Shown one piece after another: positions 29,025 through 41,085 of a DNA stretch of 64,000 nucleotides. Position numbers and translations under genes: made by a program. Each line of letters opens with the position of its first letter. Positions within the stretch are counted from its first letter, which is position 1. The notes beneath the pieces were generated by a model. The model ran no database searches. It saw only the letters and a list, made by a program, of their open reading frames with translations, and was not told the DNA's origin. Source of the stretch: Ophioderma brevispina (Eukaryota > Echinodermata > Ophiuroidea > Amphilepidida > Ophiodermatidae); contig JAMKCH010049163.1 of assembly GCA_023653785.1 (NCBI GenBank), positions 19,656 through 83,655 on the forward strand, in the 5' to 3' direction.

Positions 29025-30849
29025 GGAGATTTGGTTAAAGCTCATGTATGGTTAAAATTGTGCAAAGTCCTGATCGTGACTTGGAATAAGACTGCTGGTT
29101 TGAGAACCGCTGTGCTTTCAATTTTGTTCTGACCCCAACCTCTAACAAGATGGACAGCAAAAATTTGCACAAAAGTAACACTGAAAAAAATTGTTTTCCT
29201 CACACAGGTCACCCTTTTTGGGTCAGAGTCTTCATGATGGATTCTTTAAAGGACAGAACCAAAGTTTGAATGCCATTGTGAGACATTTTGGTAGGCCACG
29301 GCCAATGACATTTTAATTATGTGATTTAGTTTTCCTATATCTTGTTACTGCTCGGCATGCAGTTGAGTAGGTGAGACACTGATGTCTAATTCTCAAAAGA
29401 ATTAAAGAGGAGTGACCTGATTAAAAACCTCATCCCATACTATAAACCCCATCAAAACTAAGATTTGGGTATAAATAGAATGAAGAATAATGGGCAGTAG
29501 ATTTAAAGATGTTTCCTTCAACAATGGTATGAACAAAAAGTCGCCAAAATGGATAAGCACAGCAAGTTCCGATAATATAACTCAAGGTCTCCACATATAC
29601 ATTATGTGGCTGGTTAACATTGGACTGGGACTTTGATTTATGACATGGTGGCTTCAGGCAGTATGAAAATAGAAAGGCTGTGTTCATGAACAAGTGTTGA
29701 TAGTCACAGACTAATTATAACTCCATATTGTCAAAACGAAGAAAAATACTTAAGGGATCCTGAGGAAACTCCGGCAGGCCAGTGCCTGCATTGTTTACAC
29801 CCGATTATCAAGGATTTGTCAAAAAGATGTTCATTTTGCAAGTTCTACCTTTTGCAGTCAACTTGCGGTCAACTTCCATTTTGGTGCATGCTTGATAACA
29901 GGGTTGTTGTCAAAACAACCGTCGTGGGTGCAACAAGCATGGAAGGTGTTTTACATGCCATTGTAAAAATAATGGCAAGTCAGGCACCCACTGCTGGACT
30001 TAAAATTAGGAATAAAGGTATATTTGGGGATCCGGTATGCTCTTTACAACAAATGAAACCAAGGCGATGCCATTATTTTAAGTGGAGAACTCATCAGTCT
30101 CTGGGACTAATTAAAATAATGGCATTGCTGGTTTCAATCCTTTGTAAAGAGAGTACCAGTCCGCAAAATCATACCTTTATTGCATTCTTAAACAATTTAT
30201 TATGACGGTAATCTTTAACATAATTTTTGATCCTTGATGGCAGTGCCCAGTAAGCTGGTATCGGTTTCGTGGTTTTCTTTCTGTGTCGACATGTTGGTAA
30301 ATCATAAAACCCGATTACCACAATTGTCGACAATCAATCTTTTGAATGCCAAATTCTCAATTTTGTTTATAAATACTTTATAGCACCACCAAGGTTTAGA
30401 TTGAGCACATGTATGGAAAACAAATTACCTCCTTTTGACTCTTCAACTCCACACTTACGAGCCTGGCCCCATTGGAGGTTGGTTTGAACTATTTCTAAGA
30501 CTACTCAAAAGTGGACCAACTCTGGAGGTCATTGGGCTATTATTATGATATGAACAAAACTTATTCACAGATTTGTTAGAATTTCTTATTGAAACAGGTA
30601 CTACTACTGGGGGTGAAAGGAAAAAGTATGGTTTTAAATTAGATTCCATACGTCAATAGGCACGTGGAATTCCATTTTTGAATGCTGGAATAGGCTGGTT
30701 ACAAAAGTGATGAGGCTCCATGAATATTTGTTGTCGACAAATTTCCATCGTTGTCGCCATGCCAGGCAAAGGCATTGTCGCAAACCTTGTCGACAACAGC
30801 TTGGCGAGATACCAGCCCTAGTGCCACAGTGAGAAAAATCTAACAAACT
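29025..30849. other. No gene recognised
   Basis: A 129-codon frame at 29816-30205 has no motif I recognise and no clear splice context. It starts close to a repeat-like phrase. Nothing else supported. Confidence 0.4.
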
Positions 30850-30965
30850 ATAGGTCGCCGGTTCGAATCGGCCAAGCGCACATGGGTTTTCTTAAACACT
30901 ACCGTGCGATGGCCATCTGCAGGGAAATATTAAATATTATCCCTTTTCTACTTGGAGAACTAAGT
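30850..30965 (+). mobile_element. tRNA-derived SINE, 5'-truncated copy
   Basis: Starts within the tRNA region: GGTCGCCGGTTCGAATCGGC (B box), then 'caagcgcacatgggttttcttaaacactaccgtgcgatgg' and 'cagggaaatattaa'. Collinear with the copy at 31.1 kb. Confidence 0.72.
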
Positions 30966-31094
30966 AGTTAAATTTCGAAAACAATATAAATTGTATACTG
31001 AAAATATTACCGTTTGGATGCTATCCGCTAGGAAAGCGATAATGAAAACCTTCTGGACCCAAGACCTATAGATCAATATCAATCGCGCCTCTTT

Positions 31095-31240
31095 ATGCAA
31101 CCAGGCTGTTAGCTACAGTTGGGGAGCGCCGTGCTAGTAATACGAAGGTCACCGGTTTCGAATCTGGCCAAGCGCAATGGTTTTGTTTTTTTTCAACCAC
31201 CCGATGCACGGCATTTCAGGGAAAGATTAATATTCAATCA
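31095..31240 (+). mobile_element. tRNA-derived SINE, longer copy
   Basis: Contains an A-box-like TTAGCTACAGTTGGGGAGCG and a B box GGTCACCGGTTTCGAATCTGG, with the tRNA body 'gccgtgctagtaatacgaa' between them. The non-tRNA part 'ccaagcgcaatggttttg..cacccgatgcacggcatttcagggaaagattaat' matches the 30.85 kb copy. Confidence 0.75.
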
Positions 31241-34200
31241 ACAACCCGTGATTGATGCATAAAAACATCTGCAACAAGACGCGGACAGTAATAAGGCTGT
31301 GCGCAGATGTAGCAAAACGAAGTATGATGTGAGTACATCACCTCCAAGTAACATCAATACGCAGCGTGACACACTACATGGGTTCAATTATCGAATGAAA
31401 CCACGGGGGCATCAGGCCAATAGGGCTGTCTACCATCCGGGTGGTTCAATTGCGGTGCTTAGCCTTTATCACGGCCCTCATTGTGCCGTATCACTTCACG
31501 ACACACAAACACTGTGATACTTCTAATAACTCCGAGTATAGTTATCGCAGCTGGGTATAGGGGTGATAACAAACGTGTCACTCTTATGGTTCAAGGCCGG
31601 TTTTCGGTGGCACCCTTATGACCATGCTTGGATTGTTCTAGAGGCAAAGGAAACGAATAGGCATTCTAAAATGGGCATGTATTTACTAACTAGCGGCTAC
31701 CATCCGTTCCTGATTTCACGTCAGGTAAAAATTTGGCGCATTTATGCCCAGTTTACACGGGGATATGGGAATCATCAACACAAAATGGCGCTCTATAGCT
31801 CCCCATCCGCAAAATGGCCGACTTGATGTCAGCGTGACACCTATGGAATCTACCTTTTCCAGCTGTTTAAGAATGTATTATCATAAGTTGACTACAGTCT
31901 TTTCCCCAATTCATTGCAAAAAAGTTAACATCTAACTGTTTCACTACAGTTGATATCACAGAACTTTGCATTGTAGTGCAGTGCTACACACAATGGAGAC
32001 AGTGACTATCAAGCCAATACCAATAAACTAATAATACCGTACTGAACCCGAGTAAAGTCCCATGCTAGATTATAATCCCACCCCATAGTTTTAAAGAATT
32101 GAAAAATAGTAGAAAATCCTATTATAATCACACCATAAGTTTGTTGCTGGAAGGCAATTGATATATGCAATCTGTGTGGAAATCATTACAATTTTGGTAG
32201 TATCCTTCTACAATATTCTTTACAAAATTAATTAGGTCCATGCTTCAGTTCATTTACAGGTTCTCTTTATGGATCCAACACTCTATTTGACACACTAAAA
32301 ATATCTGGAATAAGAACTACCTTAAGTGGTTCATGTTAGGGTGGAGATACCATTATAATCCCATCCCTTAATCATGCAAAATTTCGGTTTAAAATAGGTG
32401 GGACTATACTAGGGTCAGTACAGTATACAGTAATTATGTTAATAACAACTTTAGGGCTAAGGTTTTAATTATAATTAGGTTATATAAGCTGTGTATTAAT
32501 TTGTAAATTGATATCATATCCTTTGGTAATCCTAAATGGAATAAATAGCAATAAAAGGGATACATTGGGGAAGGTTGATTATTTCTCCCATAACATTGAT
32601 GAGTGAATAATTAAAGCCACTTTTGGCCCTAATGGAATGAAAGCAATAATAATTTAATAATTATTGCAGACAATGTACTGCAAAGTGTGAAAGGCTAGGG
32701 AGATACACTTGTGAATAATATACTCTGAACAGAGATGTTCTAAGTGATTTTGTGTTGACATAATCTTGCCAATCAATACTGAAATAATGGAAGCTCTTGC
32801 CCCCAAAAAAATGGTTGCAGATGATTTGGGAAGTATGTTTACAAAATACACTCTCACATGCATGAGTCTTCACATGAATTCGATATCTGATCGTTTTGCT
32901 GGGAATTGATCTGTGGATGTGGAATTATTTTTTTCCATTCCCACATCTCTCAAAGTACTACGTTCAAAATTAAACATTTCTTTTTTTTAATTATGTATTT
33001 TTTTAACATTAATTTTTAATATGTCAGGACATCGAAAACAATTTTAGTAAGGATAGGGTCAAGGTTGCTCTGCAAAAATGTAAAGCAATTTTACATGTTA
33101 CGTTGTATTATGGGATTAGAAACTGACAGATCATGTGACAGACACAAAAAGGATGATGATAACAGGTCAATCGTTACTTGATTTTACAGTGTATATCAAA
33201 AATTTGCTCTTGGGAGTTTATTATTTATGCCTGTAAACCATTGAAAGATCTTTAAACAAGTGTGTATATAAATGTTTTACAATGATTAAACTAAAGGCTT
33301 TTTTCGCACACCAAATTTTTCCACTGTAAAGCCACAAACCCCAATAGGCTAACTGCCACCCATTTGATGCATACTTTATTCCATATCACAAGAATTAAAG
33401 CAGTGTGCAGTGAGTCATTATTTTGAAAAGAAAAGTAAGCATAGCTTGTAAAGCGAAGGGACAAAGGGGGAGTAAGAATTCTGTGATATAGGGGGAGGAG
33501 GGTATGGTCCTGTATGGTAGCAATAGGTTCATAGTTTGAACTCAGGGAAGATCGTTTTGTATTTTGACCCTGTATAAAATAACCAGATACGAAATTGAAT
33601 TAAAGATGATCTGTTAAAAGGTTGTGCTCTGATGTCAATTTATTGTACACATAGAGGAAAAATATCTTAAAGTGATTGATGTTTTGTATTGTCATGCTGC
33701 AGAAACAATTGCTTTGATTCTAAAGGGAATGGCATTCCCTGAGTAGCCTTACAAAATTGAAATTTCTCAAAATAAAAATAAATAACCAATTGGGAACAAG
33801 TTCCGTAAGTGTTGTCAACCATATACTAGTCCAATATTTCTATTTTTCTGTGTTAATATACTGTGAAGTTGTCCAAAAAATATATATATCAAAGTTACCC
33901 AAATCAACCTAGCGGAAATGTGAAATAAGGGGGCAAACATTTTACAAGGGGGTTTTATAAAAAAAAAAACAAGTAGAATGGTTTAAAAGGAGGTACAATT
34001 CATTGGGCTACACATAAGGTTTTAAAAAGAGGAGGGTATTAGTTTGTACAAATCTATGAGTTGTTTAGGACAATAGGCAGATTACGGTTCAAGGTCATCC
34101 TTGTCAAAAATTTACAGAATTGTCCAATTTGTTTGAAGTGGGGGGTCATTGTTATTTTGTCACACTGATAAGTTATACTAGTGATCCTCACAGAGATCCT

Positions 34201-34619
34201 GTAGCCCCCAGTCACATTTTGCGTTTCCAAGTGTTGAAAACGAATATGTCATAGATGGGGAAAGCAGAATATTTAGGATCCTGGACCATTAGACGAACAG
34301 TTTGACACCATTTGGAAAAAACAACCCAACCGATATATATGAAATTTTACCCCCTTGTGACCTTGATGAACATATTTTGGACCCGTAAATATTAACTGCA
34401 AACCTGCACACAGATAGGGTAAACTAAACCGGTTTTAATCAGTGGAAGGGACGACGATGTTCGTTTTACTTGACACGTTTTGACTCTTTTCATGTTTAAC
34501 CCCTGTTTAAAACCTTAACCCCTTAAAATGTTACATTCCACTATCTTGATTTTGGTAAAATTAGGGAGTTGATGTTTCGTGAACAAATTCTCATTATAAT
34601 TGGAGGAGAAATTATTTTT
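31241..34619. other. Long AT-rich stretch without recognised genes
   Basis: Neither strand offers a convincing exon. A few short frames (31299-31517, 31563-31826) end without homology that I can name. No large inverted or tandem repeat seen. Confidence 0.5.
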
Positions 34620-34629
34620 TTGAAATTAG

Positions 34630-34965
34630 TTTTGGGTTAAGGCATTTATTCTAATTTGACTGGCCCTAATGAAACAGGTTCATATTTTTCTCATACACCC
34701 AGTAAAAAGCATTTTTCTCATTTACCCTGTGACATTCTTGAGGGCCAAAAGAGTTTGGCGGGTAGAAGTGAAATGTTCCCCAATTTTGATTACCATATTA
34801 AGTTTACAAAGTATGTGGGGCTTAAAAATCCGGTTTTCAGCTATCAAATCAAAAACAGATTGAAAATATCTGCGATAAAATTTAACAGATGGGGTGTTGG
34901 GGGGGGGTCAAGATATTTATATCAAGATTAAAACTTAATATCGGGCCATCCCCCTAAGAACAAAG
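34630..34965 (+). repeat. Family B element, divergent copy
   Basis: Shares 'gcatttttctcatttaccctgtgac', 'aaaatttaacagatggggtgttggg' and spacing with the 11.1 kb copy. Terminal TTAA not certain. Confidence 0.6.
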
Positions 34966-37562
34966 ATTTTCTTCTATGTGGTTTTCAACACGGTCCTATG
35001 GACCAATTAAAGTTGCCACATTTTGGCTTCTATTATCCAAAAAGGGATTTACATCACATTGAAAAATTGGACTTAATTGGGTCACCCATCTTTAAGATTG
35101 CATTTTTGATGAGTGTGGGGATGCATGCGAGGACTTTTGAGGCCAACGCAGGTTATTTGCTTAGCGAACAGGGATATTTGATGCCCCACGTCGGTTATTT
35201 TCACACTGCATTTGATATCAAGCTTGGTATTTGACATACATGCAGGGTATTGATGTGCCAGCTGGATATTTGATGCACGCAAATGATTTGAACGAGGAGC
35301 CAGGTATTTAACAAAAGACCCACTATCATGAATTGACAGAAAAGGAAGAAAACTAGTGTTCAAAGATATTAATCTCCATTAAATTATTGTTTTGTAATAT
35401 TGGTCTGCAAAGAGAGAAATAACTAGAACCGTGTCCAATTTTGTTTTTATTAGGTTTCGTTCTGGTCTTATTTGATGGTATCAATCAGTTCTACCCGTGT
35501 ACCCTTGCAAAAATATAGGACTAAATATAGGGCCAAAAAACAAAATATAGGGAAATATAGTGCTATATTTTTCTAAAAAAAAAAATAGGGAAAATATAAG
35601 GAATTTTGTATGTAGTTTTACTTGGAATGTGGGCGCCATTTCCATTGTCTAGCAGCAGCAATTTTTAATTCATTAAAAGATCTTGCAAAAAATGAGCCTC
35701 TCTGGACTGTATTGACTTATTACCTGAAGATAAATATTCCCATGTTGTAGGATTAAATAAAGAGAGGGGAATGCTTTCTGACTGTGCACTCTACATTTAT
35801 CCCATATTTGTAGTTGTTTTGAGGAATCTGGGTTTTCCTTCATAGTTATAATTATTTGTAAGTAGGGACTCTATATACGTCAACCTTGAAAGTTTTAACC
35901 TTATTTTGATGTTGGAACCCTATCCATAGGTCAACAGAGGTGTTTTTTTGTGGAAGAAATTGCAATTAGTTTTCTGAAAGTTTTAAATTATTCAATTTTG
36001 AATACATTGGAAACCTCACACTTTACATACGAAAATTGTACTTTGCCTTCCTGCTATCTTCTGGCATCACAAATAGTTGTGTATTGTAGAAGTGGTAATA
36101 GCCTCTGCAATATCCCTCTATCTTTATCCAACACTTAATGTGACAACTATGTCAATATCAGAACTTGAATCCATTGTACACCAATGTATCATTACCAAGA
36201 AGTGGCATTTTGCCAGTTTTTTTTTTTCTCAAAACATGGTCAAGGTCACATTTGTGTCCTTAAAGTCAATCTTTGTAACCCCAAGACCTTAGCCATTGGT
36301 TCTTTAAAAGGCAAATTTGGTGGCAATTTACAGATTGTAATAAAAAGGTTCAAGGATTAATGTAGGGTCATTAAAGGGTCAATCTGTGTACACTCTGTAT
36401 AATTTTGGGCCAGTGGTTCATTTGAACTTGCAAATATAGTTAATACCTCTTTGCAAGGACTTGCCATTTGACATATAAAAATCAGGTCAAAGCTCACCTC
36501 AGGCTCATCAGAGGTCATCTGTGTCCAACCCGTAGTTTTGGGCTGGTTATTTTATTTAGAGTGTGATGGTCATAAAAAAGCACCTAACTTGCACCCCAGA
36601 AATGAACATTTACTTATTTTTTAACCACATTAGTTAAAGGTCCCATAGGGGTCTTTAGAGAATCACCCTCACAACATGTACACACCTGGTGAATCTTGGG
36701 CCATTGATTCTTCTAACACAAAGTATAAGTTACTTGATCACTGTTTAATAAAGATAAGCAGGAGTTTGAGAATTAGCAATCAGGGAAATATAAGGTAGAA
36801 AACAAATGTGACCTTGACAATTTGCTTTGACTGCATCCATACCAAATTGTTTACCAATAATGGTCTTTTGGTGCAAGATTTGTCAGTCTTCCATTTCCCT
36901 CAAAAATCTTGAAAAAGGCCAAAATCTTCCCGGGGCTTGTTCTGACAAAAAAAATATCTTGAAAGAAGATACTATTGTAAGCAAAATCCGCAGAATGGTT
37001 ATTTTTTAAACCAAATGACCTGATGAATGGGTAAGGGTTTTCAATCCAGCTTCACCACCCTCAACAAACCAATCTGAGTACCCCCTCTCATGGAGACAAG
37101 TCAAATTTGCTTCAATTGGTGTGTAGTCGAGTTTACTAACTCCGACTCTGTAAAGCATCTATTTGTAAAGAATATTAAAGCAGTGGTCTATGATTTCTGA
37201 CAAGATCTATTTGTTTTTTACTTCGAACTAAAGATCTTGCCTCAAACAAAGTCATCACAATCCAGAATCCAGAGAGTCCTAAAATTGTGAACAAATGCTT
37301 TGAAGCATGGACTCTTTATACAACAATGCTAATTTAAGATTGGGATACCCATGTTGTAATACTTGTTTCAAAGCTCCTTATAATGACATTTAGACCAGAA
37401 AGGCAATACTTTTTGATCATCTGCGGTGAAAAAAATCAGCCAAACATCAATCTTTATTTATGTGGAGAAAAAAATATAGGGAAATATAGGGATTTTGAAG
37501 TTTTAGGGATTTATAGGGAGAGGGTAAAAAATATAGGAATTCTAGGGACGCTTGTAGCCCTG
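34966..37562. other. No gene; two AAATATAGGG-rich patches
   Basis: Patches at about 35505-35600 and 37465-37545 repeat AAATATAGGGA-type words. They may be two ends of one older repeat, split by about 1.9 kb. No exon recognised between. Confidence 0.4.
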
Positions 37563-37656
37563 GGTATGTTAGGATACCGTACTTGAACAGAAATGCAAAA
37601 TCTGATTTCGTGATATTTTTGATTTCCTGATTAGCAAATCACTAATAGTGCCTTAA
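37563..37656 (+). repeat. Family A TTAA element, 3' fragment
   Basis: 'gtatgttaggataccgtacttg', 'gcaaaatctgattt' and the end CAAATCACTAATAGTGCCTTAA (TTAA at 37653-37656) match the inner and right end of the 38.9 kb copy. Confidence 0.7.
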
Positions 37657-38794
37657 TGCACATCGAATATTTGACATGGGGTTGGTATTTGATACACACG
37701 CAGAGTATTGAGCTCTAGATGAGCTAGAGTATTCAAACTTGGGTATATAGTAGGAGGGGACAAGCCCCTACCAGGGCGTACCAGGGGGGATTGTGACACC
37801 CCCCATTTAGAAATTCTGTCGGCAAAATGTGGATTTGTCGGTGATCTGGTTATACTGGCGGCGCAAAATGATTGACTGGGTTGATTATTGGTGGTCCACT
37901 CCCCTATCTGTTGTTTGTTTTGTGGCCATAGCTTGGGAATGACTGGTTGTCGGTTGCGATGGATCCCCCACCCTTCAGATTTCTAACCGCGTGAAAAAAA
38001 TTTGGGTGTACCTGGCGAGCGCAGCGTGCCGAAAATGTAATAATTCTTGCATCGGTCCATGATTTTGTCGGCAAAACAGATCAAGCAACCCCCCATAAAA
38101 GTCTGGGGACGCCCCTGGCCCCTTACTAACCAAGTAATTAAATCCCTCAGGGTGCATTGGGTGTCGGAGGGGTAGGGAAATGTAAACAAATGCCAATAAT
38201 TTAAAAGAGTCATTTTGAGACATCTTTTTAGATGAGCTAGAGTAGCCAAACTTAGGTGTATTGTAGGAGGGCACAAGCTCTACAAACCATGTTAATTCAT
38301 TCCTCCAAGGTCCTCCCCGGGGTCTGACAGGGGTTGGGAATATTCTAAAATGAAAAATTGGGCCATATTGGGGGGTGCTAACAGTCAATCCTGACCTTTT
38401 AATTTGGTGAGTTATGGATAATTTATGCAAATTGTTGCAAATAGAGGTCTTCCGCCTTTCGGATTAGCGGCCGTCTTGCCGGGAATAGTAAAGTCAATTC
38501 CAAATTATGGAGACGGTCTAAATCTAAAGAACGACAGGCATGTTGGTATGTATGCATATAGTATGGGTCACCACTTTGATAGCACAAGTACTTTGAATAG
38601 GCCGGTATTAAATTGATCTGAATGACGAATAACACATTTTGTTATAGGTATGCATGAGTGAGGTGAAAGACCTCTATTGATTTTGGTGGATGGAAGACCA
38701 TTGATGGTTTAGTAAGGTGGCTAGAAGTCCCACGTTAAAGGAGTGTAGCCAGAATAAGTGGGTGGTCTGTGGTATTTAAGTTGTCACTTCTTGG
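37657..38794. other. No gene; short internal duplication
   Basis: The phrase 'gatgagctagagta..caaacttgggtat.t.gtaggaggg.acaagc' occurs near 37718-37765 and near 38231-38280, a direct repeat about 510 bp apart. Confidence 0.45.
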
Positions 38795-38870
38795 TGATCG
38801 TAACATTCAATGGGGACATAATTTAAACCATCGCGTAAATACGAGTTGCCTTGTTTTCTTCTATCCAAAA
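38795..38870 (+). repeat. Family C element, 3' terminal fragment
   Basis: 'ggtgatcgtaacattcaatggggacataatttaaaccatcgcgtaaatacgagtt' matches the last ~70 bases of the 22.0 and 40.0 kb copies. Confidence 0.7.
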
Positions 38871-38897
38871 AAGCTTGACCAACTTCAACCCAAATTG

Positions 38898-39248
38898 TTA
38901 AAGACACTATCAGTGATTTGAAAAAAATATTTTAATTTGCAGGAATAGCTTCAAAGTGAAAGAGGATAAGTCTGTAGACTTCTCATAAGTTACCTTTTCA
39001 GCTGTAGAATTAACAGAAAAGGAAGAAAACTGCCAGTGTTCCAAGATACGATTCTCATCAATTACGTGGGTCGTAAGGTCCGTATGGACAATAAGGACTA
39101 AAATCTCCGATCATGTCCTTATTAGGGTGCTTCTGGTCTTATCATTTGCAGGGTATGTTGGATACCTGTACTTGTTACATACATGCAAAAATCTGATTTG
39201 ATGATTTTTTCGATTTGCTGATTTAGCAAATCACTGATAGGTCTTTAA
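38898..39248 (+). repeat. Family A TTAA element, copy 3 (complete)
   Basis: TTAAAGACACTATCAGTGAT at the left, ATCACTGATAGGTCTTTAA at the right, TTAA on both sides (38898-38901, 39245-39248). 351 bp, no ORF. The internal CGTATGGAC..GTCC-type palindrome is altered compared with copies 1 and 2, and the interior is in the opposite sense. Confidence 0.87.
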
Positions 39249-39950
39249 TTGTTGTAATCAAGATGTTTTTTATGAGTGCCTCCACAATAGGGATAAAACA
39301 TGCAAAAAAATTGGGACTATTATCAAATCACCTACCTTTAAAATGGAAGATATAGAAACAAAAATATCTATGATAATCTTATCCTTTTAGTTCACTTCAT
39401 AAAAATAAACATGACATATTTGTATCATAATTGTCTAATTTTATTTGCCTTGCAACCATTTCCGGTTCCATACATATTTATGACATGTTTTCCCTCCAGT
39501 TTGATTGTACAAGTACCAAAACTGACATCATTTCTTCTGCAAGAGAAAAGTAGTTTATCACAACAGCATCAATTTAATAAGATGCGGTGAAGGAAGTGTA
39601 TACATAGTCACTTCTACCACTGGTCCATCATATTAGTACATGTATTTTATTTAACAGTACCTCATAATTCTTAACAGTTATATATAACAATATCCTGGAT
39701 GTTCAATATTTTCAGTTTGTTTTCACTCCAACATGTAAATGCAGGTAATAGATAGGCAAAAGCCCTGGTAGATTCTGATAGGTTGCTATACATTTAATTA
39801 AAAAGGGGCATTTTGGAATTCACAGCCTCTTTCCCACCGACTTGCCTAAAAAATTGAGACTTTTTTTTTTTTTTTTTTTTTTTTTAATGCCTAAAAAAAA
39901 AAATTGTTTGATATAGAAAAAAAAATAGGGTAGGGTAGGTCATATTTTTT
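39249..39950. other. No gene; long T homopolymer
   Basis: T run at about 39861-39886. No exon seen. Confidence 0.45.
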
Positions 39951-41085
39951 GTCCCCGTCGAACGAGTTCGACCGTGGACTATAAAATTAGCAGTGTCCCG
40001 TCCGTTGTCCCATCCGTGATAAAAATGTTAACCATTTTTATACTGATTTATCTGGAATTCGTAAGGGCAACATTGATTAACTTGGAAGAAGCGGGTTGAT
40101 GAGTTTCTCGACCCGATTAGAATTTTGGGCGTAAAATTGCTAATTAAGAGTTTCTAATTTACATCATTTATAAATTATCCTGCAGGCCTGTGGTACAAGT
40201 TCTGGAGTTCATAATTGCTTATACATGCTGTACCTGGTGGAAGGGACGGGCTTGAAGAGTTCTCGACCTGATTAGATTTTGGGTGTATTTTGGGCAAATG
40301 AGTATGCAATGAGCTAATTAATATGCAAAAATCAAGCGTAATTGCGATATTTTTTGACACTGTATGTGGATCTCAAAATTCCATGAAATCCTATCCTGGG
40401 CCACATCTTTTTTTTCAATGGAAAGTTATGTGATATATGCGGCGTTGGTAATGCAAGGCGCTAATTCAATGTGCGTAATGCCATATCTCTGAAACGGTAC
40501 GTCGGATAGGAAAAATTCCTTGGCTAAATGAGACTACTATGCCGTAGGGGAGGGGGTGGGTTTTTGGGGAGTGATATTGCCGCTTAGGTATGCAAATGAG
40601 CTAATTAAATATGTGTTTTGCTGTATCTCTGAAACGTACGTCGGATAGGCAAAGTTCCTTCGCTACATGAGATAGGAGAGGACGGAGGGGAGGGGGGCGG
40701 GGGGGGGGGAGGCGGGTTGGGGGGAGGGGGGGGAGGGGGGGTGGGTGGAGGGAGAGGGGGGGCGGAACGGTGGAGGGGGGGGGGATAGGGGGGGGGAGAG
40801 GGCGGGGCGAGGGGGAGAGGGTGGGGAAAGGGCTACCCGGTGGGGAGTTGTGGGGGGGTGGGGGAGGGCGGAGCGGGGGTGGGGAGGGCGGGGGGTGTGG
40901 GGGTGGTTGGGGATGAGAGTTGCGGTGGGGTTGGGGAGGGGGGGGGGTTGGGGGGTTTTTTTTTTTGGCAGGGGTGGGGACTCTGAGGTGGGATGTTGTG
41001 AAGTTGCATTTATCGCCTGTTAGTGATCGCGACATTCGGCGGGGACATATTTTACGCATCGCGAAATACGAGTTTTACTTTTTTT
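39951..41085 (+). repeat. Family C element, second long copy with extreme G-rich tract
   Basis: Starts GTCCCCGTCGAACGAGTTCG (39951), has the same unit phrases as the 22.0 kb copy ('aacggtacgtcggata', 'atatgcggcg', 'atgcaaatgagctaatta'), and ends 'agtgatcgcgacattcggcggggac' (41046) plus 'gcgaaatacgagtt'. The minisatellite segment (40675-40975) is almost pure G with A/C/T singles. Confidence 0.78.
40675..40975. repeat. G-rich tract with many potential G-quadruplexes
   Basis: Dozens of runs of three or more G separated by one to three bases, over about 300 bp on the + strand. The Arg/Gly- and Pro-rich open frames on the two strands follow from this composition. Confidence 0.9.

Noticed and set aside
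29816..30205. 129-codon + strand frame
   Set aside because: No motif, biased neighbours or splice sites. It could be chance in this length of DNA.
30850..31165. Functional tRNA gene
   Set aside because: B box is present, but the acceptor stem and anticodon arm do not form, and the sequence continues into a SINE body. Treated as tRNA-derived SINE.
40601..41059. Pro-rich 152-codon frame opposite an Arg/Gly-rich frame
   Set aside because: By-product of the almost pure G/C tract.
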